Shown piece after piece: positions 16,619 through 25,658 of a stretch of 46,944 bases of DNA. Origin of the DNA: Syntrophomonadaceae bacterium (lineage in GTDB: Bacteria > Bacillota > Syntrophomonadia > Syntrophomonadales > Syntrophomonadaceae); the NCBI GenBank assembly GCA_012520725.1, contig JAAYNQ010000035.1, positions 1-46,944 on the forward strand, written 5' to 3'. The position numbers were made by a program, and so were the translations under genes. How positions within the stretch are numbered: position 1 is the stretch's first letter; each line of letters starts with the position of its first letter. Under the pieces are notes generated by a model. That model searched no databases, was not told the origin of the DNA, and worked only from the letters and a program-made list of their open reading frames with translations.

Positions 16619-17011
16619 CTATATACATTTACCAACCATTATATCAAGCTTCAGCCTAAATGCTCAACTTTTAACAGTAAAGCCTGGTGCTCATCTTTCC
16701 AATTCCTAAAAGCTTTTAACCTTTGAAATTTATCATAAATACTGACTACCCTTGGGCAGGAACATCGTAAATCTATGTGACTTCACCTCTTTTGGTCCAG
16801 GAAGATGTTTTTCCAATACACCGCTGGTTAAGATCCCTTTCTTCCTTGGCTCCTTTTTTCTGCAAGAACTTAACCCTACCCAGTAAAGTAGCCAGCAAAA
16901 GCATTGCTGATTTAACATCACTAAGGTAAAATATTTACTTGGGGTCGCCTTTCAAGTTTTCTCAAATAATTAGAAGTTAAACCAGTTTTTTCTGCTATAG
17001 GGGTTGGATAG
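16619..17011. other. 393-bp divergent gap between ttcA-like and dacF-like genes
   Basis: The two flanking genes are transcribed away from each other, so both promoters should be here, but I cannot place either with confidence. A 62-codon minus-strand ORF (16733-16921) lacks a ribosome binding site and a recognisable family. The local sequence has some codon-like order on the minus strand (KKGILTSGVLEKHLPGPKEV), which may be chance or a relic. Confidence 0.35.
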
Positions 17012-18292
17012 ATGTCATTAATAGTAAAAAAGCACCTGAATTATTTACTGCTAATTGTAATCTTCACTTTCTTTTTACTTTTGCCCAGCCATGAGCATGC
17101 CCTGGAAGCTTCCACCCAACCTCAGGTACAGGGGCAATCGGCAATATTAATGGACTATCATTCGGGACGTGTTCTATATGCCAAAAATATCAAACAGACT
17201 ATGCCCCCGGCCAGTGTAACCAAAATCATGACTGCCTTATTGGTAATTGAAAAGGGCAATCTGGACCAGGTGGTGGAAGTCAGCCCTCATGCTGCCAGCA
17301 CCCGGGAGAGTGGGATCTACCTGCAGGCGGGGGAGAAAATGACTCGCCGCCAGTTGCTTTATGCCTGCATGCTTCCTTCTGCCAATGATGCCTCAGTAGC
17401 TCTGGCGGAGAGTATCTCCGGTGAAGAGGAGGATTTTGTTGAGCTTATGAACCAACGGGCGGCTGAATTAGGCTTGCTTGATACCCACTTTTGCAATCCC
17501 CATGGTTTACATGAAGATGATCACTACACCACCGCTTATGATCTGGCCTGCTTGAGCCGGATGGCTATGCAGCATGAAGTCTTTAGAGAAATTGTAAAGA
17601 CCACTAACATAGTTATACCAGGTCCGCCTAAGGAAGAGGATCGCAGCATATGGAATCAGAACCGTTTGCTATACCGGTATGATGGAGCCGTGGGAATAAA
17701 AACCGGATATACCAGACAAGCTGGGAATTGCGTGGTAGGGGCCGCCCAAAAGGATGATATGCTCTTAATTGCCGTCAGTCTTAATTCTCCGACTGTATAT
17801 GAGGATTTAATGGCTATGTTGGACTATGGTTTTGCTAATTACCAGCTGGTAGAGCTGGAGCAGAGCAAAGAAACCCATTTAGTGACTGTTGAGGGAGGAA
17901 TCACCGATCAGGTAGCAGCCCAAGCCGAAAAGCAGCTGTTGATAGCCGCCAGGGAAGATGAAAAATTTCAATTTCAATATTCCTTTACTCCGGTAGCTGG
18001 GGTTAGAGCTCCAGTTAATAAAGGTGATCTGCTGGGTTACTGTACAGTATCTCTAGATGGAAAGGATATTGCTAAAATCGAGCTGCTAGCCGCCCAGGGA
18101 GTTGAAGCCCGGGTACCTCCTATCAAAGCCCTGGCAGTTGGAATAGCAGGCCTGTATAAATGGATCATCCTGGGGCTTATCCTTTATTGGCTGATAAGGC
18201 ATAAAAGCGGGCAAGAAGTGCTCAAAGCCATCTTAAGACCGATTGTACTCCTAATCATAAAAAAGCGCACCCCTCGGAGCAGAGCCCACTGA
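17012..18292 (+). CDS. D-alanyl-D-alanine carboxypeptidase (DacF/PBP5 type)
   Basis: This 426-residue low-molecular-weight penicillin-binding protein removes the terminal D-Ala of peptidoglycan peptides. An N-terminal signal sequence (YLLLIVIFTFFLLLPS) directs export. The three active-site motifs are present: S68-V-T-K71 in PPASVTKIMT, S123-A-N125 in MLPSANDAS and K230-T-G in GIKTGYTRQAGN. A beta-rich second domain follows, and the C-terminus has a hydrophobic segment (WIILGLILYWLIRH) plus a basic tail, giving a membrane anchor rather than the usual amphipathic helix. In spore formers, DacF-type enzymes tune cortex or cell-wall crosslinking. The gene stands alone, divergent from the ttcA-like gene. 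Confidence 0.93.
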   Translation: MSLIVKKHLNYLLLIVIFTFFLLLPSHEHALEASTQPQVQGQSAILMDYHSGRVLYAKNIKQTMPPASVTKIMTALLVIEKGNLDQVVEVSPHAASTRESGIYLQAGEKMTRRQLLYACMLPSANDASVALAESISGEEEDFVELMNQRAAELGLLDTHFCNPHGLHEDDHYTTAYDLACLSRMAMQHEVFREIVKTTNIVIPGPPKEEDRSIWNQNRLLYRYDGAVGIKTGYTRQAGNCVVGAAQKDDMLLIAVSLNSPTVYEDLMAMLDYGFANYQLVELEQSKETHLVTVEGGITDQVAAQAEKQLLIAAREDEKFQFQYSFTPVAGVRAPVNKGDLLGYCTVSLDGKDIAKIELLAAQGVEARVPPIKALAVGIAGLYKWIILGLILYWLIRHKSGQEVLKAILRPIVLLIIKKRTPRSRAH

Positions 18293-18434
18293 GCCCAATC
18301 TACTTGAAACCCAGGGATTACTATTTTAATTGGGTTTTGGCGATGTTCATTGCTATTTGAGGACAGATAACGGAAGTATTTTAGCAATGTCACTCTTTAG
18401 GAAGGATCGAAGAATTTCCGGAGCGATAGTTATG

Positions 18435-18481
18435 CCAGGGGGTTAAGGCTGCATGAGCTTGCTGCAGTCTTAACCCCCTGG
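18435..18481 (+). terminator. Rho-independent terminator, plus strand
   Basis: Perfect 13-base arms CCAGGGGGTTAAG (18435-18447) and CTTAACCCCCTGG (18469-18481) are followed by TTTTACC. The inner part (GCTGCA/TGCAG-like) can extend the stem. The site lies between the convergent dacF-like gene and glcF. The T run is on the plus strand, so it best fits termination of the dacF-like transcript. Confidence 0.85.
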
Positions 18482-18487
18482 TTTTAC

Positions 18488-19771
18488 CTACTTTGTACTT
18501 TGATAATAACGACTGAGCAGTTCAACCGGATGCCTCACTTCTACCTGCCAGTTGTGCCTTTTGCAGCCGTATTTTAACTGCATCATGCAGCTGGGACAGC
18601 AGGTAGCCAGGACATCAGCTGCGGTAGCCATGGCATTATCCATCTTCTTATCCAGGATTTTCATGGACATTTCATAATGGGTGGTACTATAAGTACCTGA
18701 GCCGCCGCAACAGACATTGGCTCCTTTCATTTCTACCAGCTCCACTCCCGGTATTCTTTTCAGCAATTCCCGGGGCTGCTCCTTAATCAACTGGGCATTG
18801 GCCAGGTGACAGGGGTCATGATAAGTAACCCGTAATTTAGGGGCCTGCTTGTCTTCAGGCAGCCTGATATCCAAAACCTCAATCAGGAATACGCTGAGAT
18901 CGATCACTTTATCTGCCAGGGCCATGGCTTCATCCTCTATCTTAAGCCCGGAAAAGAGAAATTCCATATTTTTACGGGATAAGGCAGAGGAACAGGAAGC
19001 ACAATCGGTAACAATATAATCAAAGTTATAGGAATTGAACAGTTTTATATTGTGAACCCCCAATTTTTGAGCGGTCTCCATTTTACCGTTGGCAATATGG
19101 GGCAATCCACAGCATTTCATATCCCGGGGAATTATTACCTCACAAGCGTTGCGAGTCAATACATCAACGGCAGCCTGGGCTACCTGGGGATTGAACAAGT
19201 CAGTACCACAGCCCAGGAAATATCCCACCGTGTATTGTTTTTTTCCCCGGGCCGGGTTTACTTCCGGCAACAGGCTGCGGGCTGGACGGGAGGGGATATT
19301 ATCCAGCATTTGTTCCGCTTCCTTAAGATCCCCGGGCAGAACCTTCATCAATCCGGTTTTCCGGGCCAGACTCTGCAGTCCTACTTTCTGAGCTGCACTC
19401 ATCAGCCGGGCTGAAGAGCGGAGCAGGGCCGGGTTTGTCCACAGGGTCTCAAACAACAATTCTTTGCCGGCATTAGGATTTTGTTCGTATATATAGGAGC
19501 GGGCAGCCGCATTTAATTCATGTACATCTATACCTGATGGGCAATTAACGGAACAGGTCTCACATAAGAGGCACTGGCTTAGCCGATCGTATACTTCCGG
19601 GCTGGCCTGGACCTGGCCATCCCTGAGCATTTGTACCATAAAAACATGACCCCGGGGGGCAGTGGTCTCAATGCCTGACTCAGCAAATACCGGACATACA
19701 CTGCGGCACTTACCACAACGGACACACTTCATTAATTGCTCTTTAACCGGTGGCAGATTTTTGAATTCCAT
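18488..19771 (-). CDS. glcF: Glycolate/lactate oxidase Fe-S subunit (GlcF-like)
   Basis: This 427-residue protein is the iron-sulfur partner of the FAD subunit encoded 17 bases upstream. Two ferredoxin-type 4Fe-4S motifs lie at the N-terminus, CVRCGKCRSVCPV and CLLCETCSVNCP. Two CCG domains follow (GYFLGCGTDLF with MKCCGLPHIANGK; DPCHLANAQ with ANVCCGGSGTYS) and then TCCPSCMMQLKYG. This is the heterodisulfide-reductase-like architecture of GlcF, LutA-type and related subunits. It passes electrons from 2-hydroxyacid oxidation to a membrane or electron-transfer flavoprotein acceptor. With larA divergent next to the operon, lactate is the likeliest substrate, but glycolate or another 2-hydroxyacid cannot be excluded. 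Confidence 0.9.
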   Translation of the reverse strand: MEFKNLPPVKEQLMKCVRCGKCRSVCPVFAESGIETTAPRGHVFMVQMLRDGQVQASPEVYDRLSQCLLCETCSVNCPSGIDVHELNAAARSYIYEQNPNAGKELLFETLWTNPALLRSSARLMSAAQKVGLQSLARKTGLMKVLPGDLKEAEQMLDNIPSRPARSLLPEVNPARGKKQYTVGYFLGCGTDLFNPQVAQAAVDVLTRNACEVIIPRDMKCCGLPHIANGKMETAQKLGVHNIKLFNSYNFDYIVTDCASCSSALSRKNMEFLFSGLKIEDEAMALADKVIDLSVFLIEVLDIRLPEDKQAPKLRVTYHDPCHLANAQLIKEQPRELLKRIPGVELVEMKGANVCCGGSGTYSTTHYEMSMKILDKKMDNAMATAADVLATCCPSCMMQLKYGCKRHNWQVEVRHPVELLSRYYQSTK

Positions 19772-19788
19772 AAGCTTACCTCACTAAT

Positions 19789-21189
19789 CTAAAAGACCTT
19801 GCCGGGATTCATTATACCGGCCGGATCAAAAGCCTCTTTGATTTTACGCATATATTCCACTGCCGGACCATGTTCCAGTTCTGCGTACACCTTTCTGACA
19901 ACTCCCACCCCATGTTCACCGGTGGTGGAACCATTCATCTCAATAGCCAGCAAATGCACGTCATGGACAAAGCCCATTACTTTTTCTACTTCTTCGGGGA
20001 TCTCCGGATTGATTACCGGGGCTGTATGCACATTGCCATCTCCGATATGACCATAGTTGACTATTTGGATGCCGTGTTCTTCTGCCAGTTTCCGCAGAGC
20101 CCGCAAGGTGTCAGCTACCCGGGATATGGGAACACTAATGTCTTCTCCGGCAAATATCCGGCTGCCGTCCGGGCGAACCCGAGCTGCGGCTGCGGCAGTC
20201 ACACTGCGGCCTTCCCATAACTGGACCATGCGCTGGGGGTCGGTAGCCCATTCTACTGATCGGGCCCGCCTTCCAGCCACTTCCTGAATCACCTGGCCTT
20301 CATACTCCACACTGGGGGGATTTCCGTCCACCTCAAATAGTAAAATTGCTTCGGCATCAGGCAGCTTTATTTCCGGCTTAAAATCATTTACTGCCATAAT
20401 AGCCGAACTATCCAATATCTCTATTCCCGAAGGCAAAATTCCCGCCTGATAGACCTCCATAACCGTGGCCGGGGCATCGTCCAATTGATCAAAAACGGCC
20501 ATGGCAATTCCACGGGCTCTAGGTTTGGGAAAACACCTGAGCCTGATCTTGGTCACCACCCCTAGAATGCCTTCCGAACCCACCAGCAATTTGGTCAGGT
20601 TTATTCCTGATACATTTTTAATGCAACGGGCCTTCATACCGCCGGTAACTATAATGTCCCCATTGGGCATAACTACTTCCAGGCCCAGTATATAAGGCTC
20701 AGTAGCCCAATACTTCACAGCTCGCAGACCTGAGGCATTGTTGGCCACCATTCCTCCTACTGTACACATCTTGCTGCTGCCTGGATCAGGGGGGAAGAAT
20801 AAGTTGAATTTAGCTAGTTCATCGTTAAGCTCAGCGTGGACTACGCCCGGACTAACGATAACCTGCATGTTATTAACATCAATTTCTATTATCTCTTTCC
20901 AGGTGGACAGGTCCAGGACTATCCCGCCCTGTATGGCTATACATCCTCCGGTTTCACCGGTTCCGGCCCCCCGGGGAATAATATTTATCCGGTTCTGATA
21001 AGCATAAGAGACCACCTTTTGCACGTCTTCCGTGCTTTTGGGGAATACTACAGCATCAGGCCGGGCTGGTTCAAGTTTAGTAAGGAATGAACTATCATAG
21101 GAATAATATAAAAGGTCCAGGTCCTGGCTTAGAACCTTTTCCTTGCCTAAAAGCTTAATCAAGTCCTGCTTTAACTTTGAATTACTCAT
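19789..21189 (-). CDS. glcD: FAD-linked 2-hydroxyacid dehydrogenase (GlcD/D-lactate dehydrogenase type)
   Basis: This 466-residue flavoprotein oxidises a 2-hydroxyacid, probably D-lactate or glycolate. The FAD-binding type 4 (PCMH) domain shows VVFPKSTEDVQKVVSYA, IIPRGAGTGETGGCI and CTVGGMVANNASGLRAVKYW. The C-terminal FAD-oxidase domain shows NYGHIGDGNVHTAP (substrate/metal His) and GSTTGEHGVGVVRK. Length and motifs are complete. It is the first gene of the glcD-glcF operon, reading away from larA with a 275-base divergent intergenic region. The name glcD is by family; substrate choice between glycolate and D-lactate cannot be told from sequence alone. Confidence 0.92.
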   Translation of the reverse strand: MSNSKLKQDLIKLLGKEKVLSQDLDLLYYSYDSSFLTKLEPARPDAVVFPKSTEDVQKVVSYAYQNRINIIPRGAGTGETGGCIAIQGGIVLDLSTWKEIIEIDVNNMQVIVSPGVVHAELNDELAKFNLFFPPDPGSSKMCTVGGMVANNASGLRAVKYWATEPYILGLEVVMPNGDIIVTGGMKARCIKNVSGINLTKLLVGSEGILGVVTKIRLRCFPKPRARGIAMAVFDQLDDAPATVMEVYQAGILPSGIEILDSSAIMAVNDFKPEIKLPDAEAILLFEVDGNPPSVEYEGQVIQEVAGRRARSVEWATDPQRMVQLWEGRSVTAAAAARVRPDGSRIFAGEDISVPISRVADTLRALRKLAEEHGIQIVNYGHIGDGNVHTAPVINPEIPEEVEKVMGFVHDVHLLAIEMNGSTTGEHGVGVVRKVYAELEHGPAVEYMRKIKEAFDPAGIMNPGKVF

Positions 21190-21464
21190 ATTTTCTCCCC
21201 CTTATATGGGTTTTGTTTGCAAATTAAAACCACTGCTTATTATAACACAAAGCATATTAGTAGTTTGTCAGGAAATTTTAGCTTTGGGGCTGTGTCGGAG
21301 CCAGACTTGATTTTGGACAAGAGGAGCAATAAACTATAATATATTCGTAGATGATAAGTTAAGCAGTTTTTACCGGGAATTTTTATTAATGCAATAGTTC
21401 CGGGGATAGGGTATGCCCCATAAAGCGAAAAAGGATTCTAATCAAATGCAGGAGTTGGATAGCT

Positions 21465-22727
21465 ATGATAATTAATTTGCCCTATGGAAACCGGGAACTG
21501 ACCTTGGAACTGCCGGAAGAGCAGCTACTGCAGATTGTTCAGCCACCACCACCGGCGCCGTCCCAAGGCAGCATAAAAATATTGGAAGAAGCTTTTAAGC
21601 ATCCCATAGCTTCCAATACCCTGAAGCAAATAGTAGAGGAGAAAAAAGCCCGGCGGGTAGTGATAGTGGTTAACGATATTACCCGACCCACTCCTTATCG
21701 ATTGATACTGCCCCCCCTGTTAAAGGAACTGGAAGCCGCAGGCATCAAGCACCAGGACATTACTCTATTGGTGGCTTTAGGAATACACCGGCCTCATACC
21801 CAGGAGGAGAATATATCCATCTTTTCCGAGGAGATTTGCAAAAGATACCGGATCGAAAACCATGATTGTGATAATAACCTGGTATCACTGGGCTATTTGA
21901 GCAATGGCATGGAGCTGATTATCAACCGGACCGCAGCCGAGGCGGACTTGCTGATTACCACCGGCTTGGTTAATCTGCACTATTTTGCCGGCTATTCAGG
22001 TGGCCGAAAATCAATATTACCCGGTATTGCAGGGCGAAAACTTATCCAGGCCAACCATCAGATGATGAGTGATGAAAGGGCTTGTCTGGGTAACTACCGG
22101 GACAACCCGGTCAGCGATATTATGATGGAAGCCGCCCGTAAGGCAGGAGTGGATTATATTATCAACGTAGTGACCGCTGGAAGAGATGAGATACTATATG
22201 CTGCTACCGGTGATATGTATGAGGCCTGGTTGTCCTGTGTAAAATATTGTGAAGAACATAACGTAGTGGGGATTAAACAGCAGGCAGATGTAGTTATTGC
22301 CAGCTGTGGCGGTTTTCCCAAGGATATAAACATGTATCAGGCTCAAAAAGCTCTGGACTCGGCATCCCTGGCCGTAAAACCGGGTGGTACCATTATACTC
22401 TTGGCAGAGTGCCGGGAAGGGATGGGGGAAGAGACCTTTGAGGAGTGGATTATGCAGTCTTCCAGTCCCGGGGATATTATTAATCGTTTTAACAACTGCT
22501 TTGAATTGGGTGGGCATAAGGCTTACGCTATTTGTCGAACCCTAAATCAGGCCAATATAATACTGATCAGCAGCCTTAAACCCGCTCTGGTGGAAAAGAT
22601 GTATATGCACTGGGCCCCCAGTATGGAAGCCGCCTTGGAGCTGGCTTATCAAAAACAAGGGGATCATCCCCTGATTATCGTTATGCCGGAAGCAAGTAAA
22701 AACGGAATCAGGCTGGAGTCGGAATAA
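21465..22727 (+). CDS. larA: Nickel-pincer lactate racemase family (LarA)
   Basis: This 420-residue protein belongs to the LarA (former DUF2088) family, which interconverts L- and D-2-hydroxyacids using a nickel-pincer nucleotide. The key residues of the Lactobacillus enzyme align well: H108 in GIHRPHT, H172 in LHYFAGYSGG, cofactor-linked K182 in RKSILPG and H198 in ANHQM. The N-terminal DITRPTP motif is also present. The cofactor-making larB, larC and larE genes are not in the window and must be elsewhere if the enzyme is active. Divergent arrangement with glcD/glcF suggests L-lactate is racemised to D-lactate and then oxidised. Some family members act on malate or other hydroxyacids, so the substrate is inference. 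Confidence 0.88.
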   Translation: MIINLPYGNRELTLELPEEQLLQIVQPPPPAPSQGSIKILEEAFKHPIASNTLKQIVEEKKARRVVIVVNDITRPTPYRLILPPLLKELEAAGIKHQDITLLVALGIHRPHTQEENISIFSEEICKRYRIENHDCDNNLVSLGYLSNGMELIINRTAAEADLLITTGLVNLHYFAGYSGGRKSILPGIAGRKLIQANHQMMSDERACLGNYRDNPVSDIMMEAARKAGVDYIINVVTAGRDEILYAATGDMYEAWLSCVKYCEEHNVVGIKQQADVVIASCGGFPKDINMYQAQKALDSASLAVKPGGTIILLAECREGMGEETFEEWIMQSSSPGDIINRFNNCFELGGHKAYAICRTLNQANIILISSLKPALVEKMYMHWAPSMEAALELAYQKQGDHPLIIVMPEASKNGIRLESE

Positions 22728-22781
22728 AGGCCCAAAGGGTAAAATAGAATAAAAATAGATTAAATCAATAGGAGAAAATAG

Positions 22782-23681
22782 ATGTTCGCCAAGCTATATG
22801 AATTATTAGCCCCTGAACAGATTGAAATTAATGCTGATATGAAAGAGCATACTACCTTCAATATAGGAGGCCCGGCCGATATATTGGTATTACCGACCTG
22901 TATTACTGAGCTGAATAGAATTCTGGATTTTTGCCGGGAAAAGCGTATGCCCTATGTCTTATTGGGACAAGGAAGCAATGTCCTGGTTAGAGATAAAGGA
23001 ATTCGAGGGATGGTAATTAAACTGGGGAATGCTCTGAAACAGTTTTCCATATCAGGAGAGGAAATATATGCTGAAGCAGGAATCAGTCTGTCCCAACTGG
23101 CCCGGGAGGCAGCAGAACATGGTTTAAGCGGCCTGGAGTTTGCGGAAGGAATACCCGGCAGCCTGGGCGGAGCGGTGGCAATGAATGCTGGAGCCTATCA
23201 GGGAGAGATGAAAGACGTGGTTTACCAGGTAATAGCCCTGGATGAAGCTGGTAATTACAAGCTGTTTAGTAAGGAGCAAAGTCAATTTGGATACCGCAGA
23301 AGCATATATCAAAACGGTGATTATATAATTGTAGCAGTCCGATTGCATCTGAAACCTGGACAGCCGGAAGAAATACTGTCTACCATGCAGGATCTGGCCC
23401 GGCAACGTCAGGAAAAGCAGCCTCTGGAGTACCCCAGCGCCGGAAGTACTTTCAGGCGTCCCCCAGGCTATTATGTAGGACCTATTATTGAAGAACTGGG
23501 ACTCAAAGGGTTTTCTATCGGTGGAGCCCAGGTGTCCAGCAAACATGCGGGATTTATTATTAATAAAGGGCAGGCTACAGCCCAGGACGTAATCGATTTA
23601 ATCCGTTACATACAAGAAATGGTCCGTGAAAAATATGGACTGGTGTTAGAACCGGAAATTAAAATACTGGGAGAGGAGTAA
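22782..23681 (+). CDS. murB: UDP-N-acetylenolpyruvoylglucosamine reductase MurB
   Basis: This 299-residue enzyme makes UDP-N-acetylmuramate, an early step of peptidoglycan synthesis. FAD-binding motifs are THTTFNIGGPADIL-like at the start (EHTTFNIGGPADILVLP), VLLGQGSNVLVRDKGIRG and AEGIPGSLGGAVAMNAGAYQ. Catalytic elements are the YRRS motif (FGYRRSIYQN), SAGSTFRRP (catalytic Ser) and the final Glu in LEPEIKILG. The short linker between domains fits the type II MurB of Firmicutes. AGGAG precedes the ATG. It follows larA by 54 bases on the same strand, which may only reflect read-through. Confidence 0.96.
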   Translation: MFAKLYELLAPEQIEINADMKEHTTFNIGGPADILVLPTCITELNRILDFCREKRMPYVLLGQGSNVLVRDKGIRGMVIKLGNALKQFSISGEEIYAEAGISLSQLAREAAEHGLSGLEFAEGIPGSLGGAVAMNAGAYQGEMKDVVYQVIALDEAGNYKLFSKEQSQFGYRRSIYQNGDYIIVAVRLHLKPGQPEEILSTMQDLARQRQEKQPLEYPSAGSTFRRPPGYYVGPIIEELGLKGFSIGGAQVSSKHAGFIINKGQATAQDVIDLIRYIQEMVREKYGLVLEPEIKILGEE

Positions 23682-23748
23682 AGCCCGCCCTGGACTGGGG
23701 TGAATAAAGAGCATCGTGGTTCCAGGGCTTATATATGGGGCTGAAACA

Positions 23749-25494
23749 ATGAAAGTACTATTAGCAACCCTTAACGCCAGGTATACTCATTCCTCATTAG
23801 CTTTGGCCTATTTACAAGCAGCCTGCCGCGATCCTCGCTGGGAGCTTATAAAGCGGGAGTTCACCATCAACGATAAACTGCCTGGGGTATTGGCAGAAAT
23901 ATATCGTATTCGTCCCCAGGTATTATGTCTCTCTTCTTATATATGGAATATACGCCAGATAGTAGAATTGTGTAATGATTACCGGCAGTTGGATCCCAAT
24001 TGCATAATGGTATTGGGTGGTCCGGAAGTATCTTTCGATAGCCGGCAGTTCCTGGCAGAGCATCCGGCCATAGATATCATAGTCCGGGGAGAAGGGGAAT
24101 TAACCCTAAAAAAGCTGCTGCTTCATATTTATGAAGGCAGGTCTTATGCTGAACTCAAGGGTATTAGCTTTCGTGATCAAGAACAAGTGCGGGTAAATGA
24201 TGCAGCCCCCCTAATTGATGATATCTCTGCCTGGCCCCGGCCTTATAGCGGTGATATGTCTTTTTACCAGAACAAGCTGGTATATTATGAAACTTCCCGG
24301 GGCTGTCCCTTTAATTGCAGTTATTGCATTTCTTCCACTATTAAAGGAGTCAGATTTCTACCCCTGGAACGGGTTCAAGAGGATTTGAGCTTTCTTATCC
24401 GGCACCGGGTAAATAAGATAAAATTTGTTGACCGGACTTTTAATAGCCACGAGAAGCGGGCATTAGCCATTATGCAATATATTTTGGACGAAATAGGGGA
24501 AGAAAGAACTACCTCTTTCCATTTCGAAATATGTGCCGATCTATTATCCGAAGCTGCTTTGGCTTTTTTGGAGCAGGTACCCCCCGGGGTTTTTGATTTT
24601 GAAATTGGAGTTCAATCAACCTGCCCCCTGACTTTAAAGGCCATCAACCGGCTTAATGACTGGGAAAAACTGGCTTGCAATGTCAAAAAAATTAAAAGCT
24701 ATGGCAATATTCACTTGCACCTGGACCTGATTGCCGGGCTTCCCTATGAAGACTACCAGCGTTTTGGACAATCTTTCAACCAGGTATTTGAATTGCAGGC
24801 TGATGTTATTCAACTGGGCTTCCTTAAATTACTCAAGGGTTCACCTATCTATCAAGAAAAAGACCGGTATGGGTACAAATTCCAAAGACTGGCACCCTAC
24901 CAGGTGCTGGCCAATAATTATATGGATTATCAAGATTTATGCCGCTTGCAGGATATAGAGGAATTGGTGGAGCATTATTATAACTCCGGGATTTTTACCA
25001 AGTCCCTGGACTACCTGGTAAACAGGGTTTACCAGGGCAATGCCTTTAAGGCCCTGGAAGATTTTTCTCTTTACTGGCGCCGGCAAGGCTGGTATGAACG
25101 CCCTCAGGCCCGTGATTCTCTTTATATTTCTTTGGCCTGCTTTGTTAAGGAAAAGCATCCCGCTCACTTTGAATGGGCCAATGAGTGGTTCAAATATGAT
25201 TATCTACTCAATAACCGGGTATACAAGGTGCCGGATGCCTTACCCCGCTATAAACCTGAAGAAGCCCGGCAAAAAATGGACTCCTTATTAAGCGATAAGG
25301 CATTTCTTGAGCATTATCTACCCGAGTTCTGCGGCAAGAGTTTAAGAGAGTTGAAAAAATATGTATACCTGGAATATTTGAATTTGAATCAGGATCAGGG
25401 CAACAGGACTTATCATCCCGTACTCTTCCTTTATCACCCGGGAAAGCAAAAATCATATAAAAGCATTATTGTCCATGAATCAGATAATAATTAA
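23749..25494 (+). CDS. B12-binding radical SAM protein (DUF4080 type)
   Basis: The frame opens at GTG 23716, but ATG 23749 gives the family start MKVLLATLNARYTHSSLALA (581 residues). The first 140 residues form a B12-binding-like Rossmann domain (RPQVLCLSSYIWNIRQI, IMVLGGPEVSFDSRQFL, IIVRGEGELTLKKLL). The radical SAM cluster CPFNCSYC lies in YETSRGCPFNCSYCISS, with the usual three Cys. The C-terminal 200 residues match the DUF4080 region seen after this type of core. Such proteins are often methyltransferases or catalyse unactivated C-C changes, but the substrate of this branch is unknown. It does not seem to be in a dedicated pathway here. Confidence 0.88.
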   Translation: MKVLLATLNARYTHSSLALAYLQAACRDPRWELIKREFTINDKLPGVLAEIYRIRPQVLCLSSYIWNIRQIVELCNDYRQLDPNCIMVLGGPEVSFDSRQFLAEHPAIDIIVRGEGELTLKKLLLHIYEGRSYAELKGISFRDQEQVRVNDAAPLIDDISAWPRPYSGDMSFYQNKLVYYETSRGCPFNCSYCISSTIKGVRFLPLERVQEDLSFLIRHRVNKIKFVDRTFNSHEKRALAIMQYILDEIGEERTTSFHFEICADLLSEAALAFLEQVPPGVFDFEIGVQSTCPLTLKAINRLNDWEKLACNVKKIKSYGNIHLHLDLIAGLPYEDYQRFGQSFNQVFELQADVIQLGFLKLLKGSPIYQEKDRYGYKFQRLAPYQVLANNYMDYQDLCRLQDIEELVEHYYNSGIFTKSLDYLVNRVYQGNAFKALEDFSLYWRRQGWYERPQARDSLYISLACFVKEKHPAHFEWANEWFKYDYLLNNRVYKVPDALPRYKPEEARQKMDSLLSDKAFLEHYLPEFCGKSLRELKKYVYLEYLNLNQDQGNRTYHPVLFLYHPGKQKSYKSIIVHESDNN

Positions 25495-25658
25495 GTGCCC
25501 AGTAAGCTGAAAATAGTAATTATAAAGAAAAAATCTTATGATAATAAAAACTAATTGGCTAAAGATGTTATACTATAGGGTATAATGGCTATATATGACG
25601 AATATTGTTTGTCATGAAGCACACTTTGGGAACGATAGTATTCAGGGGATGGTGGCTA

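Noticed and set aside
19052-20998. Several plus-strand ORFs of 60-120 codons opposite glcF and glcD
   Set aside because: They are antisense shadows of two well-defined genes with complete catalytic motifs.
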